Source: Mesostigma viride (lineage: Eukaryota > Streptophyta > Mesostigmatophyceae > Mesostigmatales > Mesostigmataceae). Taken from it: DNA of 64,000 nucleotides. The notes under the pieces were generated by a model. It did no database searches. It saw only the letters and a list, made by a program, of their open reading frames with translations, and was not told the origin of the DNA. Made by a program: the position numbers and the translations under genes. The number at the start of each line of letters is the position of its first letter. The stretch's first letter is position 1. The stretch spans positions 15,001 through 79,000 of the forward strand of contig RPFO01001436.1 in the NCBI GenBank assembly GCA_009746045.1, given 5' to 3'. Below are positions 26,238-34,577 of the stretch, one piece after another.

Positions 26238-28893
26238 AGGCACACATACACACATACACATAGCTTACCCCCCTCTTCTTGTTCCCTCACCATACAGAAA
26301 CAAACTAACAAAAAAGGAGGTCCCTTTGCTGCCCACCCCCCACCGCCACCACCATTACCGTTACCACCACCGCCGCCGCCGCCATCACCACTATCACCAC
26401 CACTTCCCATTCCCTCCAAGTCCTTTCCCTTCAAAACTTTCAACTGTCTCCTCAGCCATGCTAAAACAATGTTTGCCCTTGCTGCCCACCCCCCCTACAA
26501 CCCCCCCCAAAAAACCTCTGCCATCCACACCTTGCAGCGCACCGCCCTCCACCTGGCGGCCGCCGAGGGCCACTCCAAAGTGGTCGAGTTCCTCCTCTCC
26601 GTTGACGGCATCGACGCCAGCGCGGTGGACAAGTTCGGTCGCACCCCGCTCCAAGAGACGCTTCACAACGCCCGAGCCGTGCGCTGCCAGGCGCTGCTTC
26701 TGGCACACGGTGCCACGCTGGGCGGTGCGGGGGGGGCCGTGGGCATCCAGATGTGTCAGGCGGCGGCGGCCGTGTCGACGGATCGAATGGCGTCGTTGCT
26801 GCGGATGAGGCAGCTGGACGTGAACGCGTGCAGTTACGACGGGGTGAGCAAAACCTGGGGGTTATACAGCTGCTTATCTCGTATTCATAAAATTTTGTTT
26901 TTGTACATTACTATCTATTTTGCCATATGGGACCTATTTATTTGTAACATACGGGTTTTATAGTACTGGCATGCTCTTCCTCCTTCAAGCCTCTTCCCCT
27001 CGAATCATGGGGGTCTGGATCATGCCCCTCCCCATCACATGCACACACATACACACACACACACACACGCACACACACACACACACATGCACGCACACAC
27101 ACACACACAAACACACAATACTACACTATACTATAGTGACCACACGCACAGTGCACAATACTGACCTGTACCTCTCCTTCACGTCTTTCCCCCTCACCGA
27201 GTTATTGAACGATCCGCAACCACCCACACGCCCCCTCCACGCCCACACACGCACAAACCCGCAGCGTACCGCGCTCCATGTAGCGGCCTCCCACCTCAAC
27301 CTCGACATGCTGCGCTTGCTTCTGGCGCACCCCTCCATCGACGTCAACGCCATCGACCGTCATGGGGCCACCCCGCTGACCGACGCCCGCTCGCAGCTCC
27401 ATGTTCTCACGCAGACACGGACGCGGGTCATGGAGGCCATGGCCCCTGGCAGGGTCGAGGGAATGTCAGAGGCAGGCCGGGCCGATCAGCCGCCTACGAG
27501 CAGGCTAGACAGTACTGCCATGCAGCTCGACGCCCTTGGGCTTGATGCCTTGCAGCTCAATACCATGATGATCGATGTCATCCCCTCAGGAGTCTCCAAC
27601 ACGTCCACGGGAGTCTCGAGTGCGACAAGTACGGCGAGTCTTGATCCCTCACGGGTGAATGCCGCAAGTGCCCACCGTGCAAGGGACAGCATCGCCACAA
27701 ATCTGCTCATGAACACGCCTGGCCTCCATCGCGTGAGCTTGAGCGCTCGACACGGGGGCAAGTTCGACACCAGCACCCGCGCCGGCCCCAGGGGGGGGTC
27801 ATCGTCCTCGGGCGGGGGAGCCTCTTTCTCCATCACGGCCGCCGAGCTGGCACTATTGATCGACACCGCAAACGCCACGGTCGCCCTCCTCGAATCTGCG
27901 GGGGGCCTACCCGGGGACCACCCTGCTCTCCGTGACAAACGCGAGCAGGCAGCCGCGGCGGCGGAACGGGCCACGGTGGCGGCCCAACGAGACCGCATCA
28001 CCCAGTCGCTGCGTCTCTCCCCCGAGTCGCAGCTCCTGGGGACGGTCAAGCTGTTACGGGATCGCTTCGTGAAGCAGATCCGTGCGATCGAGGAGGATGT
28101 CGGGGTGTTCCTGAGCACGATGCATGGGCTCATGGCCGAGGAGGACCACCCACCGGGGGGCCAGGACCCCGCATCGCAAGTTGAGGGCCAGGCGGCCAGC
28201 CCGACGAAGAACGCGGCGGACGCCAGTGGTAGTCTTTACGCCGGTGGTGGCGCCGCGGTGGCTGGCAAGGGGGCTCAGGAGGGCAAGGGGGGAGTTGGCA
28301 TTGTGGTTGGTGATCTTGAGTCGAGCAGGGCGGTGGGCACGCATTCGCGGGATGTCGTCGGGGGCAGGGGCGGGGGCGCGTATTCCCCTTGGGGGGGACT
28401 TGGTGGCGGTGATATTGGCGGGAGTGCTCGTGAACGGGCAGCGCTTCGTCGCAGCCGCATCCATAGGCTCCAGATCCTGGCAGAGCAGTTGAGCGTGCGC
28501 ATCCTTCATTTCGCCGAGTGGCTTGAGAGCCAGCGCGTGACGCAGCTGATCGCCCCGCCCGAGTCTCACTACTACCGAGAGGGCGCAGCGGTTGGAAATA
28601 ATACTGGCGGCGGCGGTGGTGCCTTCAATAGCGTGGGCAGTGACGGTGGTGGGCCAGGCCCGGGGCAGGGCCGCCGGCGCGCCCGTTGGATGGCGAGCAT
28701 GACGCTCATGCTGTACCTCTCGCACCCGACTCTCGGTGACGAGCTGGCGGCGCTGGCCAAGTTCTTGAGGGAGCTCGCGGAGCAGGTCCGGGAGGCGGAA
28801 CGGCAGGGAGAGATGGATGGGTATTACTTCAAGGGGGCGAGGCACAAGCTCGTGTTCCGCAGCGTAGGCAGTGTCGGCGCAACCTCAGACTGA
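539..28893 (+). CDS. Giant ankyrin-EF-hand-ion channel-CNBD-ankyrin protein (23 exons, 3095 aa)
   Basis: Predicted membrane cation channel of the plant SKOR/GORK type with an unusual N-terminal extension. Exons: 539-1177, 3658-3755, 4188-4497, 5646-5745, 6798-6968, 8611-8726, 9770-9892, 11550-11964, 13091-14465, 14842-15541, 15933-16983, 17778-17889, 18724-18862, 19557-20179, 20519-20849, 21098-21341, 22284-22317, 23003-23369, 24024-24134, 24502-24591, 25321-25524, 26538-26843, 27265-28893. Every join has GT-AG ends and matching phase, and the total (9288 nt) is divisible by three. Ankyrin domains flank the channel on both sides; SKOR and GORK have only the C-terminal one. The start is the ATG giving MGNLLS, an N-myristoylation-like motif; an in-frame ATG at 515 would bury it. 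The weakest join is exon 11 to exon 12 (donor GTTGGT). If it is wrong there are two neighbouring genes, ANK-EF and channel-CNBD-ANK, and the in-frame TAG at 17001 would end the first. Confidence 0.8.
1178..3657 (+). other. Intron 1 of the giant channel gene
   Basis: A 2480-bp intron without a supported exon. It contains a GTT run (1468-1492), many TTTGTTTGGT-like AT-rich repeats (1325-1760), a long CCCA tetranucleotide array (2683-2889) and three copies of its own acceptor at an exact 88-bp period (3482, 3570, 3658). Confidence 0.6.
2683..2889. repeat. (CCCA)n tetranucleotide array
   Basis: About 50 copies of CCCA, nearly perfect, in intron 1 of the channel gene. It gives spurious open frames on both strands. 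Confidence 0.95.
3470..3690 (+). repeat. Three 88-bp-spaced copies of the exon 2 acceptor
   Basis: TGCTGATGTCAG|CGCTAC occurs with copied exon starts at 3482, 3570 and 3658. Only the third continues into the ankyrin frame (RYEATMMELKF); the first two read RYTAAAVELSL and then stop. Confidence 0.85.
3658..9892 (+). CDS. Exons 2-7: ankyrin domain 1 of the giant channel
   Basis: Residues about 214-519. Six exons encode ankyrin repeats: DYDGRTALHLAA, then WGTTALHDAA, DYDGRT joined to VFHLAASEG, DRWGNT joined to PLDCAVRHGH, DGRTPLALAAARG and QTPL joined to DDALANGH. Several introns cut inside the repeat consensus and are rejoined in frame. The order and the DRWGNTPLD signature match the C-terminal ankyrin domain of plant SKOR/GORK channels, yet here the block comes before the channel. 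Inferred role: protein-protein contact at the cytosolic face. Confidence 0.85.
5371..5645 (+). repeat. 10-bp pyrimidine-rich array running into the exon 4 acceptor
   Basis: About 26 copies of CACCCTTACT end directly at the acceptor CACCCAG of exon 4. It looks like an expanded polypyrimidine tract, C/T-rich on the sense strand. Confidence 0.85.
6925..7375 (+). repeat. Exon 5 3' end and donor, with two decayed copies
   Basis: The exon end coding HENGVPLDK with donor GTGGGT (6969) is echoed at 7173-7214 (LENGIPLYK, then GGTACGTG) and at 7308-7372 (HEKGVSLGK). The last helix of an ankyrin repeat and its splice site have been duplicated into the intron. Confidence 0.75.
8765..9079 (+). repeat. 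37-bp minisatellite with donor-like AAG|GTGCAC, about 8 copies
   Basis: Near-identical tandem copies of GCTCAAGGTGCACACATAGC plus 17 more bases, in intron 6 just after exon 6. Each unit carries AAG|GTGCAC, a possible 5' splice site. Confidence 0.9.
9240..9800 (+). repeat. Copied branch-point and acceptor units before exon 7
   Basis: Acceptor plus exon start occurs with copied exon starts at 9373 (GATGCCGCACCGGCC), 9610 (GACGACGTGCTGGCC), 9694 (AATGCCGCGCTGCCC) and the used 9770 (GATGACGCGCTGGCC). An upstream element resembling ACTAATCAATAATGGGA is repeated near 9245, 9274, 9299, 9329, 9640 and 9721. The last lies about 48 nt before the real acceptor, a normal branch-point distance. Confidence 0.8.
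10022..11110 (+). repeat. 38-bp minisatellite, about 29 copies, each with AG|GTGAGAG
   Basis: Unit CCTAGGTGAGAGAGGGATGT plus 18 bases, nearly invariant apart from a C/T change (GGGACG or GGGATG). It begins about 130 bp after the real donor of exon 7 (GAG|GTGAGC). Every unit has a consensus-quality 5' splice site. Confidence 0.95.
11550..14465 (+). CDS. Exons 8-9: helical and Ser-rich linker of the giant channel
   Basis: Residues about 520-1115. Exon 8 (11550-11964) starts with a basic helix (VRREIRRRKG) and continues with helix-prone sequence (DNILRRLVFYQSRQK) before a Gly-rich end. Exon 9 (13091-14465) begins AFNQVQGLFSAVWRGAN, then becomes Ser/Gly/Asp-rich with short SMELSCELSREMS-like repeats and no recognisable domain. 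Exon 8 uses a weak donor (GTTCGT). The acceptor of exon 9 is preceded by two decayed copies at 12887 and 13008. Likely a long flexible tether. Confidence 0.7.
12509..12853 (+). repeat. 34-bp minisatellite with CTAAT/CTGAT motifs, about 10 copies
   Basis: Imperfect units resembling CCCTAATGCTGATCATTATG plus 14 bases, in intron 8. Each has several branch-point-like CTAAT and CTGAT words and lies just before the copied acceptors of exon 9. The CCCTAA word is not telomeric here. Confidence 0.85.
12875..13120 (+). repeat. Three copies of the exon 9 acceptor
   Basis: Acceptor plus exon start at 12888 (CCGTCAACCAGGTCCAGGGC), 13009 (TTGTCACCCAGGTCCAGG) and the used 13090 (CATTCAACCAGGTCCAGGGG). Only the third stays open into exon 9. 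Confidence 0.85.
14842..16983 (+). CDS. Exons 10-11: EF-hand region of the giant channel
   Basis: Residues about 1116-1699. Exon 10 holds a degenerate EF-hand-like helix pair (PADLTALFTSLGLS, then FAQVHALMREAGF) with no good calcium loop. Exon 11 opens with a clear loop, FDEDGNGLIDMDGLEDM: positions 1, 3, 5 and 9 are D, D, N and D, but position 12 is Gly rather than Glu, with Glu two residues later. A half-hand (FNKDEFSACF) follows, then an acidic Glu run and a long Gly/Ser-rich tail. The layout resembles a calmodulin-like pair; calcium binding is uncertain. Confidence 0.75.
15600..15980 (+). repeat. 17-bp array and three copies of the exon 11 acceptor
   Basis: Six ATGAGATAGGCAGCAT-like units (15600-15715) lead into copied exon starts at 15721 (GGCACGCTCATCCTGCTCGA) and about 15829 (GCGCCCTCATCCTAGTAGG), then the real start at 15933 (GGCGCCCTCATCCTCCTCGA). 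Confidence 0.8.
16955..17145 (+). repeat. Exon 11 3' end and donor, duplicated once
   Basis: The exon end coding EDRGRYLLEGWW recurs at 17084-17140 as KDRGPYLLDGGW, including the following TATATAGGCTGC. The copy has the better donor (GTGGGT) than the used site (GTTGGT). Confidence 0.75.
17778..20849 (+). CDS. Exons 12-15: six-helix voltage-gated-type channel core
   Basis: Residues about 1699-2101. The pre-S1 motif NRWVILPNAPWLPAWRAL resembles the plant channel 'NRWYKAW' segment. S1 is LITFLSGFYVWEIPF; S2 ends VVVDFALKFFTAYVD; S3 is RRNLLIDLLASLPLD. S4 carries basic residues spaced three to five apart (LRLPKLLACRFLPKQYLK). An acidic insert of about 70 residues separates S4 from S5 (LLPILFTVVHVMACVWHRIG). 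The pore helix (VQYILSLYW) leads into SSLGLVGD instead of the usual TVGYGD. S6 is LLFTVALMVLNLTVYAYVV, followed by a C-linker with SLVNSYIREKGLPPEL. Confidence 0.85.
18420..18765 (+). repeat. Copies of the exon 13 acceptor and S1 coding start
   Basis: Copied exon starts at 18427 (CTGCTGTCTGGGTTCTACC), 18535 (ATTCCTCTCCGACTTCTC) and 18618 (CTTCCTCCCCGGCTTCTATG) precede the real one at 18724 (CTTCCTTTCCGGCTTCTACG). Confidence 0.8.
19197..19410. repeat. (CCA)n trinucleotide array
   Basis: About 70 near-perfect CCA units in intron 13, upstream of exon 14. A decayed copy of the exon 14 start (GTAGGCTACGTGGACTGACC) lies just after it at 19481-19496. Confidence 0.95.
21098..23369 (+). CDS. Exons 16-18: cyclic-nucleotide-binding domain
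   Basis: Residues about 2102-2316. The exons encode VAIFRDCDERFLDAVASSL, PGDYLFHANETGRELFVV and VVGELAFFFG, then ARTSHRGYATLFRLKSTDY. The phosphate-binding cassette keeps Gly-Glu-Leu and an Arg-Thr pair (GEL ... ART), which many plant channel CNB-like domains have lost, so ligand binding is possible. Exon 17 is only 34 nt (22284-22317); its phases (1 in, 2 out) fix it. The domain ends in a Gly/Pro-rich stretch and the basic KVKRK. Confidence 0.82.
21340..21640 (+). repeat. Exon 16 3' end with three decayed downstream copies
   Basis: The exon end GCCACGCGGGGGGAGG|GTGGGT is echoed near 21420-21447, 21508-21535 and 21610-21632, each inside a roughly 100-bp unit that also repeats TTTTAGATAGGCT-like sequence. 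Confidence 0.65.
23440..23950 (+). repeat. Donor copy of exon 18 and acceptor copy of exon 19 in one intron
   Basis: GCAGCCAAGGTCAAGCACAAG-like sequence at 23443-23467 copies the end of exon 18. At 23891-23947, CAG|CAAAAGCAGGTGATGGAG copies the start of exon 19 (CAG|CAAAAGCGGGTGACCGAG). Confidence 0.85.
24024..28893 (+). CDS. Exons 19-23: ankyrin domain 2 and C-terminal helical tail
   Basis: Residues about 2317-3095. The repeats read QKRVTELVTAASKGDLKEV, RCALHLAAAEGH, DRNGVSPLMDAIRHNH, ENGVEANSRDRNE joined to RTALHLAAAEGH, DKFGRTPLQETL, and RTALHVAASHLNLDMLRLLL with DRHGATPLTDA. This is the normal SKOR-type position for the ankyrin block. After the last repeat, about 500 residues of Ser/Gly-rich linker surround two helical, possibly coiled-coil parts (near AALRDKREQAAAAAERATV-like sequence and HRLQILAEQLSVRILHF). 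TGA stop at 28891-28893. All internal joins here are phase 0. Confidence 0.85.
24992..25055. repeat. (CA)n microsatellite
   Basis: Dinucleotide run in intron 20. Similar CA runs lie in intron 21 (26180-26235) and intron 22 (27046-27118), all CA on the sense strand. Confidence 0.95.
25500..25905 (+). repeat. Exon 21 3' end, two decayed copies and a G-rich donor array
   Basis: GAGGCCAACAGCCGCGACCG ... GAG|GTAAGTTGG recurs at 25752-25795 (GATGCCAACGGCTGTGACTG ... GAG|GTCAATTGG) and at 25866-25900 (GATGCCAAGCACCATGATCA). GGGAGTTGGCCAGA-like units with G runs lie between them. Confidence 0.8.
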
Positions 28894-30795
28894 TTCGCCC
28901 CCACTTCCTTCGGTTCTTTAATTGGCAAGTGGTCCGGATCATGGGTTTCTGACCTACCAAGGGGTCTACCAGGGCTTAGTTACTGGCTTTCTCAGCAGGG
29001 CTTACTGAGTAGTTTGCTTGGGGTTAAAATGATGTCACCACAAGCTTGGCTTCTGCGGCGTCGGCACATATCGGGCCTTGGACTAAAGCAGTACCCAACA
29101 TTGCTGCTCATGCCCTTGCTTTGGCCAAGTCCATGGCTTTTGACCTGTAAGGCTAGGCCAGCCACCTCCCCGGTGAACAGGGTAGTGCGTCCATGCTAGT
29201 GTGCCTGGATTCTATTATGCCCCTTGGGCCCCCTTGGCGGGAGAGATTTTTATTGAAATGACGAGGAAGCTGTGTTGATTAGCGCTGTGTGAGCACTCGA
29301 ATGTAGGTATATACATTCCAAGGGTGCGCAGGCAACATGGCCCTCAATAGCCGGTGGGTACTCCTTTCTTCCTTTCTTTTAGCATGGAATCTGTAAAAAA
29401 GTGGTTTTCGTCCACTTGAGGCCTGAACTTGAAGCCAGGCTTATTTCTTTATGTACATTGCAGTGAGTGCTGGGGCTAGCCGCGAAGTTATTCCCAACTT
29501 TCTGCAGTCTGATTGTTGCATGTGCACATGTGTGCACTGGCCGCGGCCGGTTAGGGGTCGGAGAGGCCGGTATCACTATTGTAGTAGTAGTATATATGAC
29601 TTTTGAGCATTGCAATATGTCTGCTGCATGCTGCCCTACATGGCGCGCGTCTCCACCCATACTGTATGGTAGAAGTACGTACGATAGTGTGAAGTATCTT
29701 GTATTTTCACAGTGGATATGTTACTAGTTCAGCTAGCTAGTACTGACGTACCATGTGCACTGTCGATTTATCATTCTTGCCTGCTGTTGATGTAGGCTAT
29801 TCGAGATACCTAATATGCATGTATATTTTATGTATCTATATGGCAATGTTTACATCCTGCCGGGCATGTAAGCTAATCAGCACAAGCCGCCCGGGGCTGT
29901 GCCGTGTCGATCGGTGGTGGGCGCGTGCAAGTTGGCCGGCCAGTGGGCTGCCATGCAGGGTCCTAGCTAGGGCCCCCTGCACCATATGAGGTGTCTACGT
30001 ACCTGGTCGGCCAGTCTTAAGCCCCCTGGCAGGGCCCATGCACTACAGTAGACCTCAGTGACAGCTAGGACGAGAATTACATCAATATGAGACAACCAGC
30101 GCGGGCCAGAACTGATCTGGAGAATCCGGACCAAGCCGAGCGGTAGCTCGAGCCTGCCGTGATCTTATAAATCCGCGTTTTCGAGTCGCTCAAGATGATG
30201 GATATGAATGGAGATGGAAATGTGTAGCGACTTGTTTGTTGTTCTGCCATTACACTAGAAGACAGCTCAGATGAGCATTATATCCCCCTCTAGTGACTGC
30301 ATGTATGGTTGGGGCATGATTCAGACGATATTTGTAACTTTCATGTAATTCTTTCCAGGATAATGACTGTCAGCATAGTACTCCGTGCCCATGCGCATGA
30401 CACGCAAGTACTTACTTAATGCTTGTTTGTTGAAGTAATTGTGGCTGGCAAACATGCACGAATTAGAAATTGACTATAGATGGCCTAGACCCGGTACGGT
30501 GTGTGGGGCCGGAAACATCTTGCCTTACCGTGTGAGCCTAATTGACCGGGAGTGTCTATGTATAGTGGTGAGCACCATTGCGCTGCGATCGCTCACCCAT
30601 CATATTAGAGGAAATACCTGCAAATATGGAAAATCACTGAAAAGGTCTAGCCAGTACACCGCCGACGTGAGGTTTTAAGAAACCTCAGGCTACTTCCGAT
30701 CCAGTGTCCAGGGCTGCGTACAAAACGAATCCAGGGCTGTCAATCTTAAACGTTACATTATTACCCCAACTTACTTACTTAACGCGGGCCTGACT
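28894..30795. other. Intergenic region 3' of the giant channel gene
   Basis: No gene is supported. A TGTAA word, the usual green-algal polyadenylation signal, lies near 29145 but is unproven. The part 30060-30680 belongs to a dispersed repeat family also found at 41940-42125 and 63520-63890. Confidence 0.5.
30060..30690. repeat. Dispersed unclassified repeat, copy 1
   Basis: 30060-30240 and 30480-30670 match 63530-63660 and 63697-63880 (shared words include GACAACCAGCGC, CCTGCCGT and GTGGTGAGCACCATTG). 30246-30425 matches 41945-42120 (GGTTGGGGCATGAT, CATGCGCATGACACGCAAGT). No ORF and no terminal repeats were found. Confidence 0.7.
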
Positions 30796-31276
30796 GTACT
30801 AGGGTTGTATCAAATACTGGATCGAATACCGAACTATCACTCGAATACCGAATCGAATTTTGAATATATTCGAATACGGCTGACGCCTCGCCGAACTGAA
30901 TATATTCAGATTCGAATACGGCGAAGTTGATCAGGAGTCGAATATATTCGATTCGAATACAGAAGGACATACTGTTCGACGAATATATTCGATATTTCCG
31001 AATCGAGTACTAGCTTGGCTGTCCTCTGTCTGTTCGCCTGGGCCCTGGGGGCTCGTATCGCCTGGCCGGATGGTGCCTCGATATGGCATGGCACTTGGCA
31101 TTGGAAGTTGCCATGGCACTGGAGTGACTGGACCGTTGCCTAATGCCTGGTCAGTTGGCTCCCTGCAGCCGGCGTGGCGCGGTTGTACCTGCCGCCTGGC
31201 GCGGCGCTCTAAGTATAGACTAATATTATACTACGGCTACTAGAATGTACTTGTACTATATATATCAAATGGCGCT

Positions 31277-31862
31277 GCCTTCTATTCCCCCAACCACCGG
31301 CCTGACATCGTGGTGCTGGACTTTGAGGGGGGTGGCCGGCATCTGCTTATTGACGTTTCGGTGGCGCGGCCCTTGGCTCTTAGCCACGTGGCTGGGGCCT
31401 CCCTCACGGCAGGTTACACGGCGGACCGGGCGGAGCGGGCCAAGCTCCTGGCCTACGGCGACGTCGGGCACCATCGTGTGGTGCCCTTTGTCCTGGAGGA
31501 GTTTGGGGCCATGGGGCCCCTGACCTCCGCCTTCTTCAAGGAGTGTTGCCGGCTCCGGGAGGACCGGCTGGACCTGGAGGGCCAGCGGGCCCCATGGTCG
31601 GCGCGGACCTGGACGTCATATTGGTGTCAGCGCTTGTCGGTGGCGCTGACTCGGGCCATGGCTGACATCATGCTCCGCCGTACGCGGGCTGATTTTGCGG
31701 TGCAGCAGGGCTATTAGGTTCCTCCCGTTAGGCGTTTCCATTGGTCTTATCGTAGTATAGAGCTTTGACATGGCTCTGTATATAGGTTTATAGCTGGGCG
31801 TTTGCTTTGGTTTGAGTGATTTCACTCTGCTGTAAGTAATTATATTTTTAATATATATCAAA
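31277..31862 (+). mobile_element. LINE 3' end, copy F1
   Basis: 5'-truncated non-LTR retrotransposon. It encodes the C-terminal end of ORF2 (SPNHRPDIVVLDFEGG ... TRADFAVQQGY, TAG near 31715) and the 3' UTR up to an AATATAT tail. The frame is open. The truncation falls just before the PNHRPD sequence, almost as in copy F3. Confidence 0.85.
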
Positions 31863-32260
31863 ATTTTGCGGTGCAGCAGGGCTATTAGGTTCCTCCCGTT
31901 AGGAGTTTCCATTGGTCTTATCGTAGTACAGAGATTTGACATGGCTCTGTATAGAGGTTTATAGCTGGGCGTTTGCTTTGGTTTGAGTGATTTCACTCTG
32001 CTGTAAGTAATTATATTATTAATATATATTAAAATATAGGGCCGGCAGCGCTGTTGCTGCGTGTAGTTTTGTGATGTCTAGTTAGTTGTACCTTGTGCCG
32101 CTGGCGTGATCCTTGGATGTCTGTGTCAGATTACTATTCATTTCTTCAGGGTTATTCTCCCAGTTATCGGGTTTTTCCTTATGTTGCATGCCTATCTCAC
32201 TTCTCCGTAATCTATCATTCTCAATGAATATATATTAAAAATATAATATGTACTTGTACT
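31863..32260 (+). mobile_element. Extra LINE 3' UTR segments in tandem
   Basis: 31863-32030 repeats only the last codons and 3' UTR of copy F1. 32041-32240 is the 3' UTR of a second LINE type, the one seen at 33600-33830. Each ends in an AATATATATTAAAA-like tail. Confidence 0.7.
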
Positions 32261-32528
32261 ATACATGTTAGATTTGGTATTCGGACTTTACCGTCTTTAT
32301 TCGGTATTCAGTCGATACGGCCAGGCGTCAACGTTTCGAATAGTATTCGGATCCGAATACGGAGCACCCTTGCAGAGACCGAATATATTCGAATTCCGGA
32401 AACTGCATACACATTGAAACCGAATATTCGATACCGAAGTCCAAAATGGTATTCCGAATGGTATTCTGAATACAACCTACATATGTACCGCGCTACTTAT
32501 AGCAGCCATCACTGGTTGCCCGTCTGGG

Positions 32529-32960
32529 ATGCCTTCCTCAAGAGCTAGGCGCCCATACGAATACATCTTCACCGCCCCCCGCCCCAAACTGCAGATATAC
32601 GCCCTCTTCTCTCTCCTTGGACGCTCGATCCATCGAGGAGCTCTGGCCCCCCGCCCCCTCACCACCACCTTAATTGACCGAGGCCGCTCCATCCGCGCTC
32701 CATTCTCAAGGAGGCCCTCGAGTAGCACGTGCCCCGGCCCCTCGCAGCCTGCAGATGTGGCAGCCATGGGTGGCACGTGCTGGCTGCCGAGCTCCCCCTC
32801 CTCTCCACCATCTCCACCGCCACGTACCTCCAACCTCCTCGCCTCCGGCTCCACCGCCAGGTGCCACCCGGCCCACCACCGACGCCATCACGTCCGCCCA
32901 ACTCCGCAACATCGACCAGCGCCTCCAGGACAACGCCACGGCTGTGGGGTGGTTTGCAAA
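32529..32960 (+). pseudogene. Decayed LINE ORF1 fragment
   Basis: In shifting frames this resembles the ORF1 at 61292: RSILKEALE-stop-HV matches RSILTEAFQQHV, and AQLRNIDQRLQDNATAV matches AQLLDLDQRLQATATAL. Stops and frameshifts make it a relic. Confidence 0.55.
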
Positions 32961-33219
32961 TTTAGCATTTTGCAGCCGATTTTTCGGCTTTAAATGGGAC
33001 CAATGAGGGGTTACTTGCAGCAATTGGTGCCACCTTCATGATCAAACCAGAAATTCGGAAATCCAGGGTCTCAAGATCAAGAATCTTAAACCTTAGGCAG
33101 GCGGTGTAGTCAGTATTATACGTTAGCCATGCGCCCATGCCAGGATTTTAATTAATTAATTAATTACGAACATACCTCCGTGGGGAGGATATATGTAACA
33201 TGATCCTCCGGGCGCGGCA

Positions 33220-34125
33220 GCCTGTGGATGCCGGCGCTGCCGCCGCTGTGGCTGAGCGCGACAATTAGTTTGCCTTCTACGGCAATGACAGTGGGGCCCC
33301 ACCGGGTCATCCCCTTTGTCCTTGTTGAGGAGTTCTGGGCCATGGGCCCTGGATTAAGACGGCCCGGAGTTTTTCCACGAGTGCTGCCAGCGCCGTGAAG
33401 ACCGCCTCGACCTCGAGGGTCAGACCGCCCCGTGGTCTGCCCGCACGTGGTCCTCGTATTAGCGGCAGCGCCTGGATCACTCGCCCTCACTCGCACCATG
33501 GCTGATGTGTTATTCCGCCGCATGCACCCGGGCCGACTTTGTCGCGACCCATGCGGTCTAGATCCCTCCCAGGCCTCAGTGCATGGTGGGCCTGCATGCA
33601 GCGATGTTGCTGCGTGTCGTAGTTTTGTGATGTAGTTAGTTGTACCTTGTGCAGCTGGCGTGATCCTTGGATGTCCGTGTCAGATTACGGATTTTTCATT
33701 GAGAATGATAGATTACGGAGGTGAGATGGGCATGCAACATAAGGAAAAACCCGATAACTGGGAGAACAACCCTGAAGAAATGAATAGTAATCTGATACGG
33801 ACATCCAAGCATCACGCCAGCTGCACAAGGTACAACTGACTATACATCACAAAACTACACGCAGCAACAGCGCTGCCGGCCCACCATGCAGGCCTGGAAG
33901 GGATCTAGACCGCATGGGTCGCGACAAAGTTGGCCCGGGTGCGGCGGAATAACACATCAGCCACGGTGCGAGTGAGGCCGGCGAGTGACAGGCGCTGCCG
34001 CCAATACGAGGACCGGCCACGTGCGGGCAGACCACGGGGCGGTCTGACCCTCGAGGTCGAGACGGTCTTTCACGGCGCTGGCAGCACAGTCTCGTGGAAA
34101 AACTCCGCTGTCTTGGGGCCCATTA
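33220..34125. mobile_element. Tail-to-tail pair of second-type LINE ends
   Basis: 33290-33690 (plus) and 33700-34110 (minus) are inverted copies of a degraded ORF2 end (VIPFVL, then SARTWSSY-like) with the 3' UTR TGTACCTTGTGCAGCTGGCG. The pair is flanked by direct copies of a GAACATA(A/C)CTCCGT sequence at 33167 and 34133. Confidence 0.7.
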
Positions 34126-34577
34126 ATTAATTGGAACATAACTCCGTTGGGAGTATATGTAGCACATAGCCCAGCTAGAGGTCGACACCGCCCTTGGTCT
34201 GGCCGGCCCCCAGCGGCTCGGCCAACCATGGGGCGGCATATTTTGACCTGGCCTGGCCCCAATTAACCCCTAAACCGTCCTCGTGCCGATTTTCGACTGC
34301 GAGTTTTTCTCATGCCTCACATTCGGCATGAGTTTGTGCGCCCTGTAGGGATTTGGCGGGAAGGTTTTGGCGGGAACCAACTAGACCACCGAAAAGATCT
34401 AGATTCACTCTATCCGTAGGACACTTGTCTGACCGTATTTGACCACCGTATCAGGGTGGAAACCCTGGTCAAAGTCAACAGGGTACCCTGGTGCATGCAG
34501 GTTTGGGCGGTAAAAAAAATTGACAAAAACGTACGAAAACGAAGGATGCGAAAAAAGGGGGGAGCGCGGACGTAGAC

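Larger units (their letters stand above)
30800..32486. mobile_element. AT-rich palindromic DNA element split by LINE insertions
   Basis: The left part (30800-31010) starts GGGTTGTATCAAATAC and is full of CGAATATATTCG palindromes. The right part (32265-32486) has the same motifs and ends GAATACAACC, the inverse of the left end. LINE ends lie in between. A target-site duplication was not found, so the class is open (MITE or hAT-like). Confidence 0.5.
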
